From Acetobacter fallax (lineage in GTDB: Bacteria; Pseudomonadota; Alphaproteobacteria; Acetobacterales; Acetobacteraceae): a stretch of DNA of 64,000 bases. The stretch lies in NCBI RefSeq assembly GCF_011516735.1, contig NZ_WOSX01000001.1, forward strand, positions 62,001 through 126,000, in the 5' to 3' direction. The notes beneath the pieces were generated by a model. That model made no database searches. It was given only the letters and a program-made list of their open reading frames with translations, and was not told where the DNA came from. Below, piece by piece: positions 53,113 through 62,084 of the stretch. Both the position numbers and the translations under genes were made by a program. The first letter of the stretch is position 1; each line of letters begins with the position of its first letter.

Positions 53113-53565
53113 GTGGTGGATGTTCATGATCCGGCCACGAGAAGTCGGAATATGGCTGCGATTCGGGGAAGTCATACGAAACCGGAAATCATGATCCGGA
53201 AGACACTGCATGCGGCGGGATTTCGATTCCGGCTTCACGTGCGGGATCTTCCGGGAAAACCTGATCTTGTTTTCCCTAAGTATCAGGCAGTTATTTTTGT
53301 AAATGGATGTTTCTGGCATCATCACGACTGTCATCTTTTCAAGTGGCCCGCGACACGCGATGCATTCTGGCGGGAGAAAATCGGGCGCAATGTAGAGAAT
53401 GATGCGATGTCTGTGACCCGTTTGCAGGCAATGGGCTGGCGGGTTGCAACGGTCTGGGAATGTGCTTTGAGGGGTAAAAACCGGCTGGCGCCAACGGTTG
53501 TCACAGAAAGACTTACTGCATGGCTGAAATCAGACAATGAAACTCTGACGGTGCGGGGCGAATGA
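53113..53565 (+). CDS. vsr: Very short patch repair endonuclease
   Basis: Nicks next to T:G mismatches created by deamination of 5-methylcytosine, acting together with the linked Dcm. The opening VDVHDPATRSRNMAAIRGSH, LPGKPDLVFPKYQAVIFVNG, then the zinc/active-site region CFWHHHDCHLFKWPATRD and GWRVATVWECALRG match Vsr closely. The length of 150 residues is normal. The start is GTG, 2 bases after the methyltransferase stop, so the two are co-expressed. No restriction endonuclease gene is next to them. Confidence 0.94.
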   Translation: MVDVHDPATRSRNMAAIRGSHTKPEIMIRKTLHAAGFRFRLHVRDLPGKPDLVFPKYQAVIFVNGCFWHHHDCHLFKWPATRDAFWREKIGRNVENDAMSVTRLQAMGWRVATVWECALRGKNRLAPTVVTERLTAWLKSDNETLTVRGE

Positions 53566-53891
53566 GGTAATTTGCTTGCCTGACAATAACGACGTCCATT
53601 GGTAATAGACGTAAGTTATTATCCCGATGTCCGGGATGATCCTGAAAAGCGATTCCTTAGTCAGAATTGTTAGTAATAAACGGGAAGCGCGTCACTATAG
53701 ATGAGAATTTAGTAAAACCGATCTATTTAAAGATTCAGGAGAACGGTTTTGCCGTCATGCGGGATTGTGCGGGACCGGAAGTCAGTCGCGCGTGCTGCTG
53801 GCATACACAATTGAATGCATTTTGCACCACAGTCGCAGTGAACATGGATGATCTCCATGGGTAGAGTGAAAATATCCCGTTTCATTGCCGG
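53566..53891. other. Convergent intergenic region with two tandem hairpins
   Basis: 326 bases after vsr. Two adjacent dyads are seen. AATAAC-g-ACGTC / GACGT-aa-GTTATT occupies 53585-53620. ATCCCG / CGGGAT with a 5-base loop occupies 53621-53637. They may end the vsr transcript, although no clear T-run follows. A 65-codon frame at 53667 (TTG start) has no ribosome site or recognisable similarity and is not called. Confidence 0.5.
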
Positions 53892-54776
53892 TCATGGACG
53901 GAAGGCCCACCGAATCGCTTCCGCAGCGCCAAATGTTGCTGCCCCGATCAGGGGCGCTCCCGGTCCGGATGACGACAGACCATGCATCTCACGCGCCCAG
54001 GATGGAAGCATGTCGATAGCGGCCTGTGTGAGCAGGCGACGCGACATATTTCCGCCAGGAAAAATCGACGTGCCTTCGAGCAGGAGACGGGAAACCTGAT
54101 GGCTGCGGTCGTCGCTCCGGAGTTCATTACGCCTGTCGTTGATCTGTTGACGGGCTTCGCATTCCGAGGTCGGAACGGGCGCCGCGCCGAGCAGATTACC
54201 CAATTGGGCCATTTCGAGAAAATACCGGTCACGCTCTTTCCCGCTCATACCGGGTTCGGCAAAGCGGTTCCAGGCGGCGAGAAAACTGGTAGTTTCGGTG
54301 AGGTGGACCCAGGCGAGAAGCCTGGGGTCGCTGGCACGATAGGGTGTTCCATCGGGTAGCGTGCCGGTGACGTGATCGTGGATTGCTCTGACCCGTGCGA
54401 TGGCGGCCAGAGCGTCCCGACGGTGACCATAGGTTGTGACGGCGATAAAGCGGGCGGTGCGGCGCAAGCGTCCATCCATATCGTCACGAAAACCGGAGTG
54501 ATCCCAGACGCCGGCGAGGACGGCAGGATGGAGCATCTGCATCAGCAGAGCTGCAATACCTCCAACGGTCATGGAAACGACGTCGCCATGGACGCGTCTG
54601 GCGACATGGCCGGGAGGAAACAGCGCGTCAGTCTGGCGGATAACGGGACTTTCGCCCCGGCTGCGATCGTTAAAGACATCAGAAATACGGCGGGCAAGCT
54701 GCTGTTTCAGCAGTTTGCTGCCCGGGAGCTGTGGCAGTCGGGGTAATAAGGACGGCATGCGACAACTTCCTGGCAA
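53892..54776 (-). CDS. DUF2236 / MpaB-like oxygenase family protein
   Basis: A 294-residue, mostly helical protein of the DUF2236 family, related to latex-clearing protein and MpaB, which bind haem or act as oxygenases. The family stretches are ALLMQMLHPAVLAGVWDHSG (with the conserved His), RFIAVTTYGHRRDALAAIAR, RVRAIHDHVTGTLPDGTPY and LLAWVHLTETTSFLAAW. No signal peptide is seen. The substrate is unknown. It lies on the minus strand between the methylation island and the second lipid-transport operon, with its own transcription. Confidence 0.82.
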   Translation of the reverse strand: MPGSCRMPSLLPRLPQLPGSKLLKQQLARRISDVFNDRSRGESPVIRQTDALFPPGHVARRVHGDVVSMTVGGIAALLMQMLHPAVLAGVWDHSGFRDDMDGRLRRTARFIAVTTYGHRRDALAAIARVRAIHDHVTGTLPDGTPYRASDPRLLAWVHLTETTSFLAAWNRFAEPGMSGKERDRYFLEMAQLGNLLGAAPVPTSECEARQQINDRRNELRSDDRSHQVSRLLLEGTSIFPGGNMSRRLLTQAAIDMLPSWAREMHGLSSSGPGAPLIGAATFGAAEAIRWAFRP

Positions 54777-54973
54777 CTATATCTGAATCATATCGGCAGG
54801 AAGCGGCGCAGTGCAACGAAGCCATTGCTGCTGACGAGGGAAAGTGCGCCTCCGGTTGGTTATGAACCCGGAAACCGAAACTCAGCCACTTTTCCCGGAA
54901 GAGGGCCTATGAATACGGATGTTAGTGGTCATACGTCCGGACCGTTCTGAAAGACCCTTTTTTGCTATCAGCT

Positions 54974-55573
54974 TTACAGTCGGGCTGGCAGGCTTTGTGT
55001 AATCCTGTCACTCAGCTGCCGGATCAGAGTGTTCGTTAGCGTTACAATGTTAGCATCGGTTTTTGACGGACCGGAAACTGAGATGGTGCCGCGCTGAAGC
55101 TGTCCTTCCGGCTGGTGTTCATCTGCCGGAATGACAGCCCAGCTTGCTTCCAGGATCGCAGTTCCGGATGCTGCAACGTCCAGACGGGTAATGCTGATTG
55201 CCAGTCGCGCAGTTGCTGGCCCTGTCAGAGATTGTCCGGTTACGAAGATATCCGGGCGGGCAGAACCAACTCTGGCAACGATAAAATCCGTGATGCCATC
55301 GGAAAGCCGTTCAGCCCAGCGGCCATTCGGGCTGCGGTCCAGAGACTGGCCGTTCCGAACAACGATGTCCTGTGTGTCGAGATAATCAGGCAGTGAGACA
55401 CGGCGAATCTCAAGCACGGGCGTTCCGGGAGCGACGAGGCCCTGAGCCTGACCGGCTGGCGTAGCCGCCCCCCCCAGCGTGTAAAGCTGGAGCGGAGGCC
55501 CGGCGCAGGCAGACAGGGAGACGGAGAAAAACAGTGCCGCGGCCGAAAAACCGACTTTCTTTCTGGTGAGCAT
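54974..55573 (-). CDS. ABC-type transport auxiliary lipoprotein (PqiC/DUF330-like)
   Basis: A 199-residue lipoprotein with lipobox SLSAC (Cys23) and the family pattern PLQLYTLGGAA at the mature N-terminus, VLEIRRVSLPDYLDTQDIVV, RWAERLSDGITDFIVARVG and the closing LIRQLSDRITQSL. Such proteins are outer-membrane partners of MCE transporters (PqiABC). The ATG at 55573 has GGGAG at proper spacing. An upstream ATG (55579) and a longer frame to 55630 are less suitable. It is the last gene of the mlaE-mlaF-mlaD-lipoprotein operon, 53 bases after the MCE gene. Confidence 0.85.
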   Translation of the reverse strand: MLTRKKVGFSAAALFFSVSLSACAGPPLQLYTLGGAATPAGQAQGLVAPGTPVLEIRRVSLPDYLDTQDIVVRNGQSLDRSPNGRWAERLSDGITDFIVARVGSARPDIFVTGQSLTGPATARLAISITRLDVAASGTAILEASWAVIPADEHQPEGQLQRGTISVSGPSKTDANIVTLTNTLIRQLSDRITQSLPARL

Positions 55574-55626
55574 GCTCATCTCCCGAAACGATGAACGAAG
55601 ACCTCTGGCAGTCACGATCGAATGGA

Positions 55627-56613
55627 TCATCTCTTGCGTCCCATCAGAAGAAGCTGCGGGTTGCGCTCGACATCGCTTGCGAAACCCCGAAGCGAAGCCG
55701 CGGCGGCGGCGATATCACGGAGCGCGGAATCCAGATTGTCACGATCGGAAGAACGGGGAGAGAGCATTCCCTGAACGCTTTCCAGTGTTTTGCGGGCCTG
55801 ATCGGTAGCTTTGGTGGCGCTTGTCAGCGTCTGGTGCAGATCGGTTCCGCGTGCTTCGAGCTGCGCGTTGCTCGTGCGCATCAGCTTGTCCATATTGAGG
55901 AGAGTGGTGTCGAGTTTACCCTGCAGATCGTTGATAGCCCGTGTTGCGGCTTTGAGGGTTTCCTGAGAGTCCTGTGACGACTGTCGCAGACTCGCGACAA
56001 GTGGCGGAAGATCAGAATCAAGATTACGGGCGACCTCACGGATCGAGAGGACGGCTTCGTTCGCGTTGTCCGAAAGTTCTTTCAGTGGCAGATCCTGCAG
56101 GCTGTCTTTGATCTTCTGAATGGCGGATTCATGTGTCGGGATTTCCGGCAGATCGCTTACATGCGGATGAAATTCCGCCGGAGAACCCGGATAGAAATCC
56201 AGGTTGATATTCACCGTGCCGGTGACGAAGCTCTGCATGTTCTGTTCGGCGCGCAGACCGTGGGCCACGGTTTCGCGCAGGTCGAGATTACGCGACGGGA
56301 AGCCGGGAGACTTCATGACGTGGACCTGTTTCGGATCCAGGCTGATATCCACGGGAATATAGGCGTGGCGGGTAGCGGGGTCATAGCGCAGGGTGACGCT
56401 GTCGACAGAGCCTACGCGGACGCCGCGGAAGGTGACGGGGGCACCGACGGACAGGCCGCTGACGGAGTTCTGGAATACGATGACGGCATGCCTGTTTTTT
56501 GAGAACAAACTGACATTGCCGAAGAAGATGAGGGCGCCCAGACCGAGGGCGACACCGCCGACAACGAAGCTGCCAACAAGGGTCTGTTTGCCGATCCCTG
56601 ATTTATTTGCCAT
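55627..56613 (-). CDS. MlaD-family MCE protein (second system)
   Basis: A 328-residue periplasmic protein anchored by an N-terminal helix (VGSFVVGGVALGLGALIFFG). The MCE domain VIVFQNSVSGLSVGAPVTFR, VRVGSVDSVTLRYDP and ETVAHGLRAEQNMQSFVTGT is followed by a long helical region ending MGRKR. It overlaps mlaF by 11 bases. It is the lipid-binding subunit of the second MCE transporter. The relation to the 39.5-kb paralogue is at the family level only, since the two share little beyond the domain pattern. Confidence 0.9.
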   Translation of the reverse strand: MANKSGIGKQTLVGSFVVGGVALGLGALIFFGNVSLFSKNRHAVIVFQNSVSGLSVGAPVTFRGVRVGSVDSVTLRYDPATRHAYIPVDISLDPKQVHVMKSPGFPSRNLDLRETVAHGLRAEQNMQSFVTGTVNINLDFYPGSPAEFHPHVSDLPEIPTHESAIQKIKDSLQDLPLKELSDNANEAVLSIREVARNLDSDLPPLVASLRQSSQDSQETLKAATRAINDLQGKLDTTLLNMDKLMRTSNAQLEARGTDLHQTLTSATKATDQARKTLESVQGMLSPRSSDRDNLDSALRDIAAAAASLRGFASDVERNPQLLLMGRKR

Positions 56614-57445
56614 TGGCGTTCTGACCTTTTCTGGCTGTATCGGCCCCGGCCGGTTCTGTTCTGGCTTCGCGGTTCATGAAGGCGTGGACCTGAGGATCGG
56701 TGCAGTGATCACGCAGGTCGCGGGGTGAGCCATGCGCGATCGGTTTTTTTGTCCGGGCGTCGAGGAAAATTCCGTCATCGGCAATAGCGAACAGGCTGGG
56801 GAGTTCGTGACTGACAATGATGATGGTGGCACCGAGACCGTCTCTGAGCGTCAGAATGAGATCGTCCAGGCGGGCAGAGGTAACGGGATCCAGGCCGGCT
56901 GAAGGTTCATCAAAGAACAGGACATCCGGATCGAGTGCCATGGCACGGGCGAGACCGGCGCGTTTGCACATACCCCCGGAGATTTCGGAGGGATAGAGGT
57001 CAATGGCATGGGAAAGTCCGACGAGGCCGAGTTTCATTTCGACGAGATGGCGGATCATGTCTTTATTAAGGCGCGTGAACATTTCCAGAGGGAGGGAGAT
57101 GTTTTCTCCGACAGTCATGGAACTCCACAACGCACCGCTCTGGAAAAGGACGCCAAAGCGGCGATTCAGGGCTGTCCGATGACTGTCAGGGCCTGACCAG
57201 TAATCGTCGCCGTCCACGGAGTATTTCCCGCTCATAGGGCGGAGGAGGCCAACCATACTCCGCAGGATCGTGCTTTTACCGCAGCCGGAGCCGCCCATGA
57301 TTGCGAAGATCGAACCACGCCGAACGTCGAGGGAAACATCGCTCTGGATGACCTTCGTGCCGTAGCCGATGGTGATGTCGCGCAGGGAAAGGAGGGCATC
57401 GTCTTCCGGTTTACGCGCTGTTTCTCTTGTCTGCCCGTCTGCCAT
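56603..57445 (-). CDS. MlaF-family ABC transporter ATP-binding protein (second system)
   Basis: A 280-residue ATPase with all motifs intact: Walker A GGSGCGKSTIL, signature ISGGMCKRAGLARAMA (the MlaF variant of LSGGQ), Walker B VLFFDEPSAGLDPV, and H-loop IIIVSHELPS. This is the energy-coupling subunit of the lipid transporter, in clear contrast with the degenerate homologue at 38.8-39.5 kb. It shares 1 base with mlaE and 11 bases with the MCE gene. C-terminal to the ATPase fold is a charged tail of about 25 residues. Confidence 0.95.
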   Translation of the reverse strand: MADGQTRETARKPEDDALLSLRDITIGYGTKVIQSDVSLDVRRGSIFAIMGGSGCGKSTILRSMVGLLRPMSGKYSVDGDDYWSGPDSHRTALNRRFGVLFQSGALWSSMTVGENISLPLEMFTRLNKDMIRHLVEMKLGLVGLSHAIDLYPSEISGGMCKRAGLARAMALDPDVLFFDEPSAGLDPVTSARLDDLILTLRDGLGATIIIVSHELPSLFAIADDGIFLDARTKKPIAHGSPRDLRDHCTDPQVHAFMNREARTEPAGADTARKGQNANGK

Positions 57446-58626
57446 CAGATGTCCAGTATGTTGGCGATGACGGCGAAAACAGCATCAAGTGCGATGACGC
57501 CGACGATGCCGACAACGACGGCGCGGGTGGCGGCCGTGCCGACATCAGCGGCACTGCGGCCTGCGCTGAGGCCGATCTGGCAGGAGGTCAGGCCGATCAT
57601 GATGGCGAACACGATTGATTTCGCGAAACCGAATTCGAACTGATGCAGGTCGATGGCGCCGAGTGTCTGGTTGAGATAACCCGCACCGGTCACGTCAGGG
57701 AGCATGCCGGTGGCGACCACGTAGCCACCGATAATGCTCATGCCGCAGCCATAGAGATAGAGCAGCGGCATCATCAGCATGAGTGACAGAATCGACGGCA
57801 AAAGAATGTAGCTGGAAACGGGGATGCCGAAGACTCTCAGTGCGTCGATTTCCTCGTTACCGAGCATGGTAGCGATGCGGGCGGCGTAGGCACCACCGGT
57901 ACGGCCGGCCATGATGATGGCGGTCATGACAGCGGAGAGTTCGCGGACACAGGCGATGCCGACGAGGTTGGCAACGTACATGTCGGCAGAGAATTTGCGA
58001 AGCTGCACGGCACCGACAAAGGCAAGAATGGCGCCTATGAGGAAGTTAACGACGCTGACGATGAGAAGCGCGGACGGTCCGGCATCGAAGATGTTCACGA
58101 ACAGGTCACGCAGGCGCATGCCGCCATGCCCGGAAAGGGCTTTGATTGAGCCCCGTGCGGTCTCTGCACCCAGTTCTGTCAGGGCACCAACTTCCTGAAG
58201 TGTGTCGAGTGCGATGATGCCTGTGGTCTGCAGCGGGGCGAAGGGACGTTGCTGGTGTTTCGCCGGTGGTTCGGGCTCGGCGGGCAGCAGAGCGAAAAGG
58301 CGCTGCACGCCATCTGGTAGCTGGGCAAGATCGAAGGCCATGTTCGCTTTTGCGGCGGCCTGTTTCACTGTCCAGAGAAAGGAGACGAGGGAGGAATCCC
58401 ATTGTCCAAGCCCGCTGACGTCAACATGAAGCGTCTGCGTGGCGGCAGCAGCATGAGATGGCGTCAGAGCGCCAGCCGGGATGGAGAGGGTCGCGCCGTC
58501 ATCAATGGTCCAGCGCCCACGCACGACCAGGGTCGTGTCGTTTGCTTCAGACTTCACTGTCCATTCAGGAGGACTGTCGGCGCTGCTGTGGTCCGCCGGT
58601 GAGCTATTGGGTTCGTGGTCCGTCAT
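57445..58626 (-). CDS. MlaE-family permease with N-terminal STAS-like domain (second system)
   Basis: A 393-residue inner-membrane protein. About 130 N-terminal residues form a STAS-like domain (TLHVDVSGLGQWDSSLVSFL). The MlaE permease follows: VVNFLIGAILAFVGAVQLRK, VRELSAVMTAIIMAGRTGGA and ARIATMLGNEEIDALRVFGI. In Gram-negative relatives a separate MlaB STAS protein controls the ATPase, so the fusion replaces it. It is the first gene of the operon mlaE-mlaF-mlaD-lipoprotein. The upstream gap of about 280 bases to the divergent RND operon should hold its promoter. Confidence 0.93.
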   Translation of the reverse strand: MTDHEPNSSPADHSSADSPPEWTVKSEANDTTLVVRGRWTIDDGATLSIPAGALTPSHAAAATQTLHVDVSGLGQWDSSLVSFLWTVKQAAAKANMAFDLAQLPDGVQRLFALLPAEPEPPAKHQQRPFAPLQTTGIIALDTLQEVGALTELGAETARGSIKALSGHGGMRLRDLFVNIFDAGPSALLIVSVVNFLIGAILAFVGAVQLRKFSADMYVANLVGIACVRELSAVMTAIIMAGRTGGAYAARIATMLGNEEIDALRVFGIPVSSYILLPSILSLMLMMPLLYLYGCGMSIIGGYVVATGMLPDVTGAGYLNQTLGAIDLHQFEFGFAKSIVFAIMIGLTSCQIGLSAGRSAADVGTAATRAVVVGIVGVIALDAVFAVIANILDI

Positions 58627-58771
58627 TTTCGGAATGACTCTTAGGACAGGCGGACCCGGTTGGCCAGCATGACGTCCGGGCGGAAGCCGGACGCCCGGTT
58701 CCGATACGTTATCCGAAACGGTTAAACGCTAATTTATATGACAAATTATTTTTCCAAATATATGTCAAAAG

Positions 58772-58843
58772 ATGTCCAGATACGCCTCTTATGCATGCGT
58801 GATTTACCGTTAAATCATACATAAGAGGGCGGTGCCTGGACAT
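58772..58843. promoter_or_regulatory. 72-bp composite inverted repeat upstream of the RND operon
   Basis: Three matching arm pairs around a centre near 58808: ATGTCCAG / CTGGACAT (58772-58779 / 58836-58843), CCTCTTATG / CATAAGAGG (58785-58793 / 58820-58828), and TGATTTA / TAAATCA (58800-58806 / 58811-58817, 4-base loop). Spacers on the two sides differ (6 and 2 bases). It sits 68 bases upstream of the RND start, in an AT-rich stretch. It could be a repressor or activator operator, or a small mobile-element relic. No regulator gene is adjacent. Confidence 0.5.
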
Positions 58844-58910
58844 GAACGCAGCCTCCTGCACCTGCCCTGGACGGCGGCGTCGCAATGATTTCACAGGGTA
58901 AGGCAGATCA

Positions 58911-61900
58911 ATGAATGCCATAGTCGTTACAGCACTGCGACGTCCCTACACGTTCGTCGTTCTTTCCATTCTTATTGTTCTGATGGGTTTTCTTTCGATC
59001 AGAAAGACGCCTGCGGACGTATTTCCGAACATCAGAATCCCTGCCATTGCGGTGGTATGGAGCTATTCGGGGATGCTTCCCGATGAGTTTGCCGGGCGCA
59101 TCATGTACAATTTCGAGCAGGGTGTGACCTCTACGGTGGAGGGAATCGACCATATGGAGGCTGACTCCTTTTATGGTCGTGGAATTGTGAAAATATATTT
59201 CCAGCCAGGCACTGAGATCGGGGCTGCCGAGGCAGATGTGACGGCCATCTCGCAGACGGTGCTGCAACAGCTGCCGGAGCATATTGCCGCACCAATGATC
59301 ATGAGGCTGGAGGCATCTTCGGTTCCTGTGATCTCGTTGCAGCTGACTTCGGACACAATGACGCCGTCGGATCTGTTCAAGCTGGCATTCATCCGAATGC
59401 GGTCTCTGCTGGTGACGATTCCGGGGGCTGTTGTGCCGCATCCTTATGGCGGCATGGACAGTTTCGTGATGATCGCGCTGAACCAGCAGCAGCTTCAGGC
59501 GCATCATCTTTCAGCGATGGATGTGCAGACTGCTCTGGACAGCCAGAACGTCGTGCGTCCGGCGGGTGATCAGAAGATCGGGCCGACGGACTGGATGGTA
59601 CAGACCAACGCGACACCTCGAACGCTGGAGGACATTGCGGATATTCCGATCAAACGGGTCGGCAATGCGGTGGTTTATATTCGCGACGTTGGCGATGTGT
59701 ATCGCGGCGGCCATCCGCAGACGAACAGCGTGATCGTCAAGGGTAAGCAGGCTGTCATCATGGTGGTGATGAAGAGCGGTGAGGCCTCGACGCTGGACGT
59801 GGTTAACGGCGTGAAGAAAATGATGCCGCGTCTGCAGGCGGTACTGCCGTCGACGGTGCATCTGAGCGTTCTTAATGACGCTTCGGGCTTTGTGATCGAC
59901 TCCATTCATGACGTGATGAGGGAGATGGCGACGGCGGCGGCACTGACCGGGCTTGTCGTTTTGCTGTTTCTCGGGTCGTGGCGCTCAACGGTGATCATTG
60001 CGACTTCCATTCCCCTGGCCATTCTGTGCTCGCTGATTGCGCTGGGCTGGGCGGGGCAGACGATCAACGTGATGACGCTGGGCGGGCTGGCGCTGGCGGT
60101 TGGTATTCTTGTCGATGATGCCACGGTGATGATCGAGAACATCGACACGCATCTGGAGGAGGGCAAGGAGCTTGAGCCGGCGATTATCGATGCGGCCAAT
60201 CAGATCGTTATTCCGACTTTTGTTTCGACCACCTGTATCTGCATTGTCTGGCTGCCGCTGTTCGGTCTGAGCGGTGTGGCGGGCTGGCTGTTCATGCCGA
60301 TGGCTGAAGCAATCATCTTTGCGATGATCGCATCTTTCATTCTGTCGCGGACGCTGGTGCCGACGATGGCAAAATTCCTGCTGGCGGGACACATCCAGCC
60401 GGGACTTCATGGAGAGGAGCACGAGGCTCTGCCCCACGGGCAAAATGCTTTCACGCGGTTTCAGAAGGGGTTCGAGCGTAAATTCACGGCGTTCCGCGAG
60501 AGTTATCGCGGCTTGCTGGGACGGCTGATTGAGCGACGTCTGGCTTTTGTGGGAGTTTTTCTCGGAGTTTCGGTGCTGTCCTGCGGACTGTACTTTATCT
60601 CGGGCCGGGACTTCTTTCCGGAGATCAAATCCGACCAGTTGCAGATGCATATGCGTGCGCCGCTGGGGGCTCGCATTGAAGTTGCGGACCGGATTGCGGC
60701 GCTGACCGCCGACCGGATCGATGCGCTGCTACCGGGTAAAGTGCATGATGTTGTTGCCAACTGCGGCCTTCCCGAGGGGCCACATAACCAGGCGTTCATT
60801 CCGACGCCGACACTGGGCACGCAGGATTGCGATCTGACGATTACGCTGAACGATGAGGCGTCTCCTGTGTGGGATTACCGCGCCGTCCTTCGGAAAGGGT
60901 TGTCAGCGAGTTTTCCAGGCACGGTATTTACGTTCCAGCCTGCCGATCTGACGGCGAAAATTCTGAATTTCGGGTCACCGTCACCGATTGACGTAAAGAT
61001 CGGCGGTCCTGATCTGGACGAGAGCTACAGATACGCACTGAAACTGGTGAACCGGTTGCGGAAGGTCACGGGGGCTGCGGATGTTTCGCTGCAGCAGACA
61101 ATGAAGACGCCGACGCTGTTTGTGGAAGGTGATCGCAGCTTCGAGCAGGCGACCGGTGTGACGGAAGGGAACCTGGCGGATAACGAGCTGATGACGCTTG
61201 CGGGCAGCTCACAGGTCGATCCGCAATACTGGTACGACCCGAAAATGGGTGTGACGTTCACGCTGAATACCTACGTCTCTCAGGATCAGCTCACGCACTA
61301 CAATGACCTGCTCACGATCCCGGTTGATAAAGGGGATGCTGATCCGTCGGGTAAATCGTTCCAGCTTCTGGGCGCGATGAGCCGGATTAAGGCAACGGGC
61401 ACGCCGGGTGAGGTATCGCATTATAACTCGATGCCAGCGTTTGACATCTATGTGTCTGCGGAAGGCACCGATCTCGGGACGGTTCTGAAGGGCGTGCAGC
61501 GTGAGGTTGCTGCGACGGCGAAGGATGTGCCACGCGGGGCTGCTGTCGACATCGACGGACAGGCGACAACGATGAGCAGTGCTTACGCGGAACTGCTCGG
61601 CGGCCTCATGGTGTCGATCGTGCTGATTTATCTTCTTATTGTCGTCAACTTTCAGTCCTGGCTTGATCCGTTCATCATCATCTCGGCCCTCCCTGGCGCG
61701 CTGGCGGGGATTGCCTGGAGCCTGTTCCTGACGCGCACGCATCTGTCAGTACCTGCGCTGACGGGGGCGATCATGTGCATGGGCACGGCGACGGCGAACT
61801 CGATCCTGGTTGTGTCCTATGCCCGTGAACGTCTGGAGATTCACGGCGAGCCACTACGGGCAGCGCTGGAGGCAGGTTACGGGCGTATTCGTCCGGTGAT

Positions 61901-62084
61901 CATGACGGCCAGCGCGATGATTGTCGGCATGGTGCCGATGTCGATCAGTAACTCGCAGAATGCGCCTCTGGGTAAGGCAGTGATTGGTGGTCTGATTGTG
62001 GCCACGATCTCGACCCTGCTGTTTGTGCCCTGTGTTTACGCAATTTTCTACAGCCGCAAATCTTCCCGTAAGGAGACAGTCTGA
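58911..62084 (+). CDS. RND efflux transporter permease (HAE1/AcrB-type)
   Basis: A 1057-residue inner-membrane proton-driven exporter. TM1 is followed by the large periplasmic loop, with the usual FPNIRIPAIAVVWSYSGMLP and EGIDHMEADSFYGRGIVKIY. The TM4 proton-relay Asp pair (402-403) is in ILVDDATVMIENIDTHLEEG. The second half repeats the fold, with AMIVGMVPMSISNSQNAPLG near the end. The gene order permease, adaptor, outer-membrane channel is the reverse of AcrAB and fits a distinct HAE subgroup. Substrates (drugs, solvents or lipids) cannot be predicted. Confidence 0.93.
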   Translation: MNAIVVTALRRPYTFVVLSILIVLMGFLSIRKTPADVFPNIRIPAIAVVWSYSGMLPDEFAGRIMYNFEQGVTSTVEGIDHMEADSFYGRGIVKIYFQPGTEIGAAEADVTAISQTVLQQLPEHIAAPMIMRLEASSVPVISLQLTSDTMTPSDLFKLAFIRMRSLLVTIPGAVVPHPYGGMDSFVMIALNQQQLQAHHLSAMDVQTALDSQNVVRPAGDQKIGPTDWMVQTNATPRTLEDIADIPIKRVGNAVVYIRDVGDVYRGGHPQTNSVIVKGKQAVIMVVMKSGEASTLDVVNGVKKMMPRLQAVLPSTVHLSVLNDASGFVIDSIHDVMREMATAAALTGLVVLLFLGSWRSTVIIATSIPLAILCSLIALGWAGQTINVMTLGGLALAVGILVDDATVMIENIDTHLEEGKELEPAIIDAANQIVIPTFVSTTCICIVWLPLFGLSGVAGWLFMPMAEAIIFAMIASFILSRTLVPTMAKFLLAGHIQPGLHGEEHEALPHGQNAFTRFQKGFERKFTAFRESYRGLLGRLIERRLAFVGVFLGVSVLSCGLYFISGRDFFPEIKSDQLQMHMRAPLGARIEVADRIAALTADRIDALLPGKVHDVVANCGLPEGPHNQAFIPTPTLGTQDCDLTITLNDEASPVWDYRAVLRKGLSASFPGTVFTFQPADLTAKILNFGSPSPIDVKIGGPDLDESYRYALKLVNRLRKVTGAADVSLQQTMKTPTLFVEGDRSFEQATGVTEGNLADNELMTLAGSSQVDPQYWYDPKMGVTFTLNTYVSQDQLTHYNDLLTIPVDKGDADPSGKSFQLLGAMSRIKATGTPGEVSHYNSMPAFDIYVSAEGTDLGTVLKGVQREVAATAKDVPRGAAVDIDGQATTMSSAYAELLGGLMVSIVLIYLLIVVNFQSWLDPFIIISALPGALAGIAWSLFLTRTHLSVPALTGAIMCMGTATANSILVVSYARERLEIHGEPLRAALEAGYGRIRPVIMTASAMIVGMVPMSISNSQNAPLGKAVIGGLIVATISTLLFVPCVYAIFYSRKSSRKETV

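Noticed and set aside
53667..53864. A 65-codon ORF downstream of vsr.
   Set aside because: TTG start without ribosome site, amino-acid pattern turns random after 30 residues, no recognised family.
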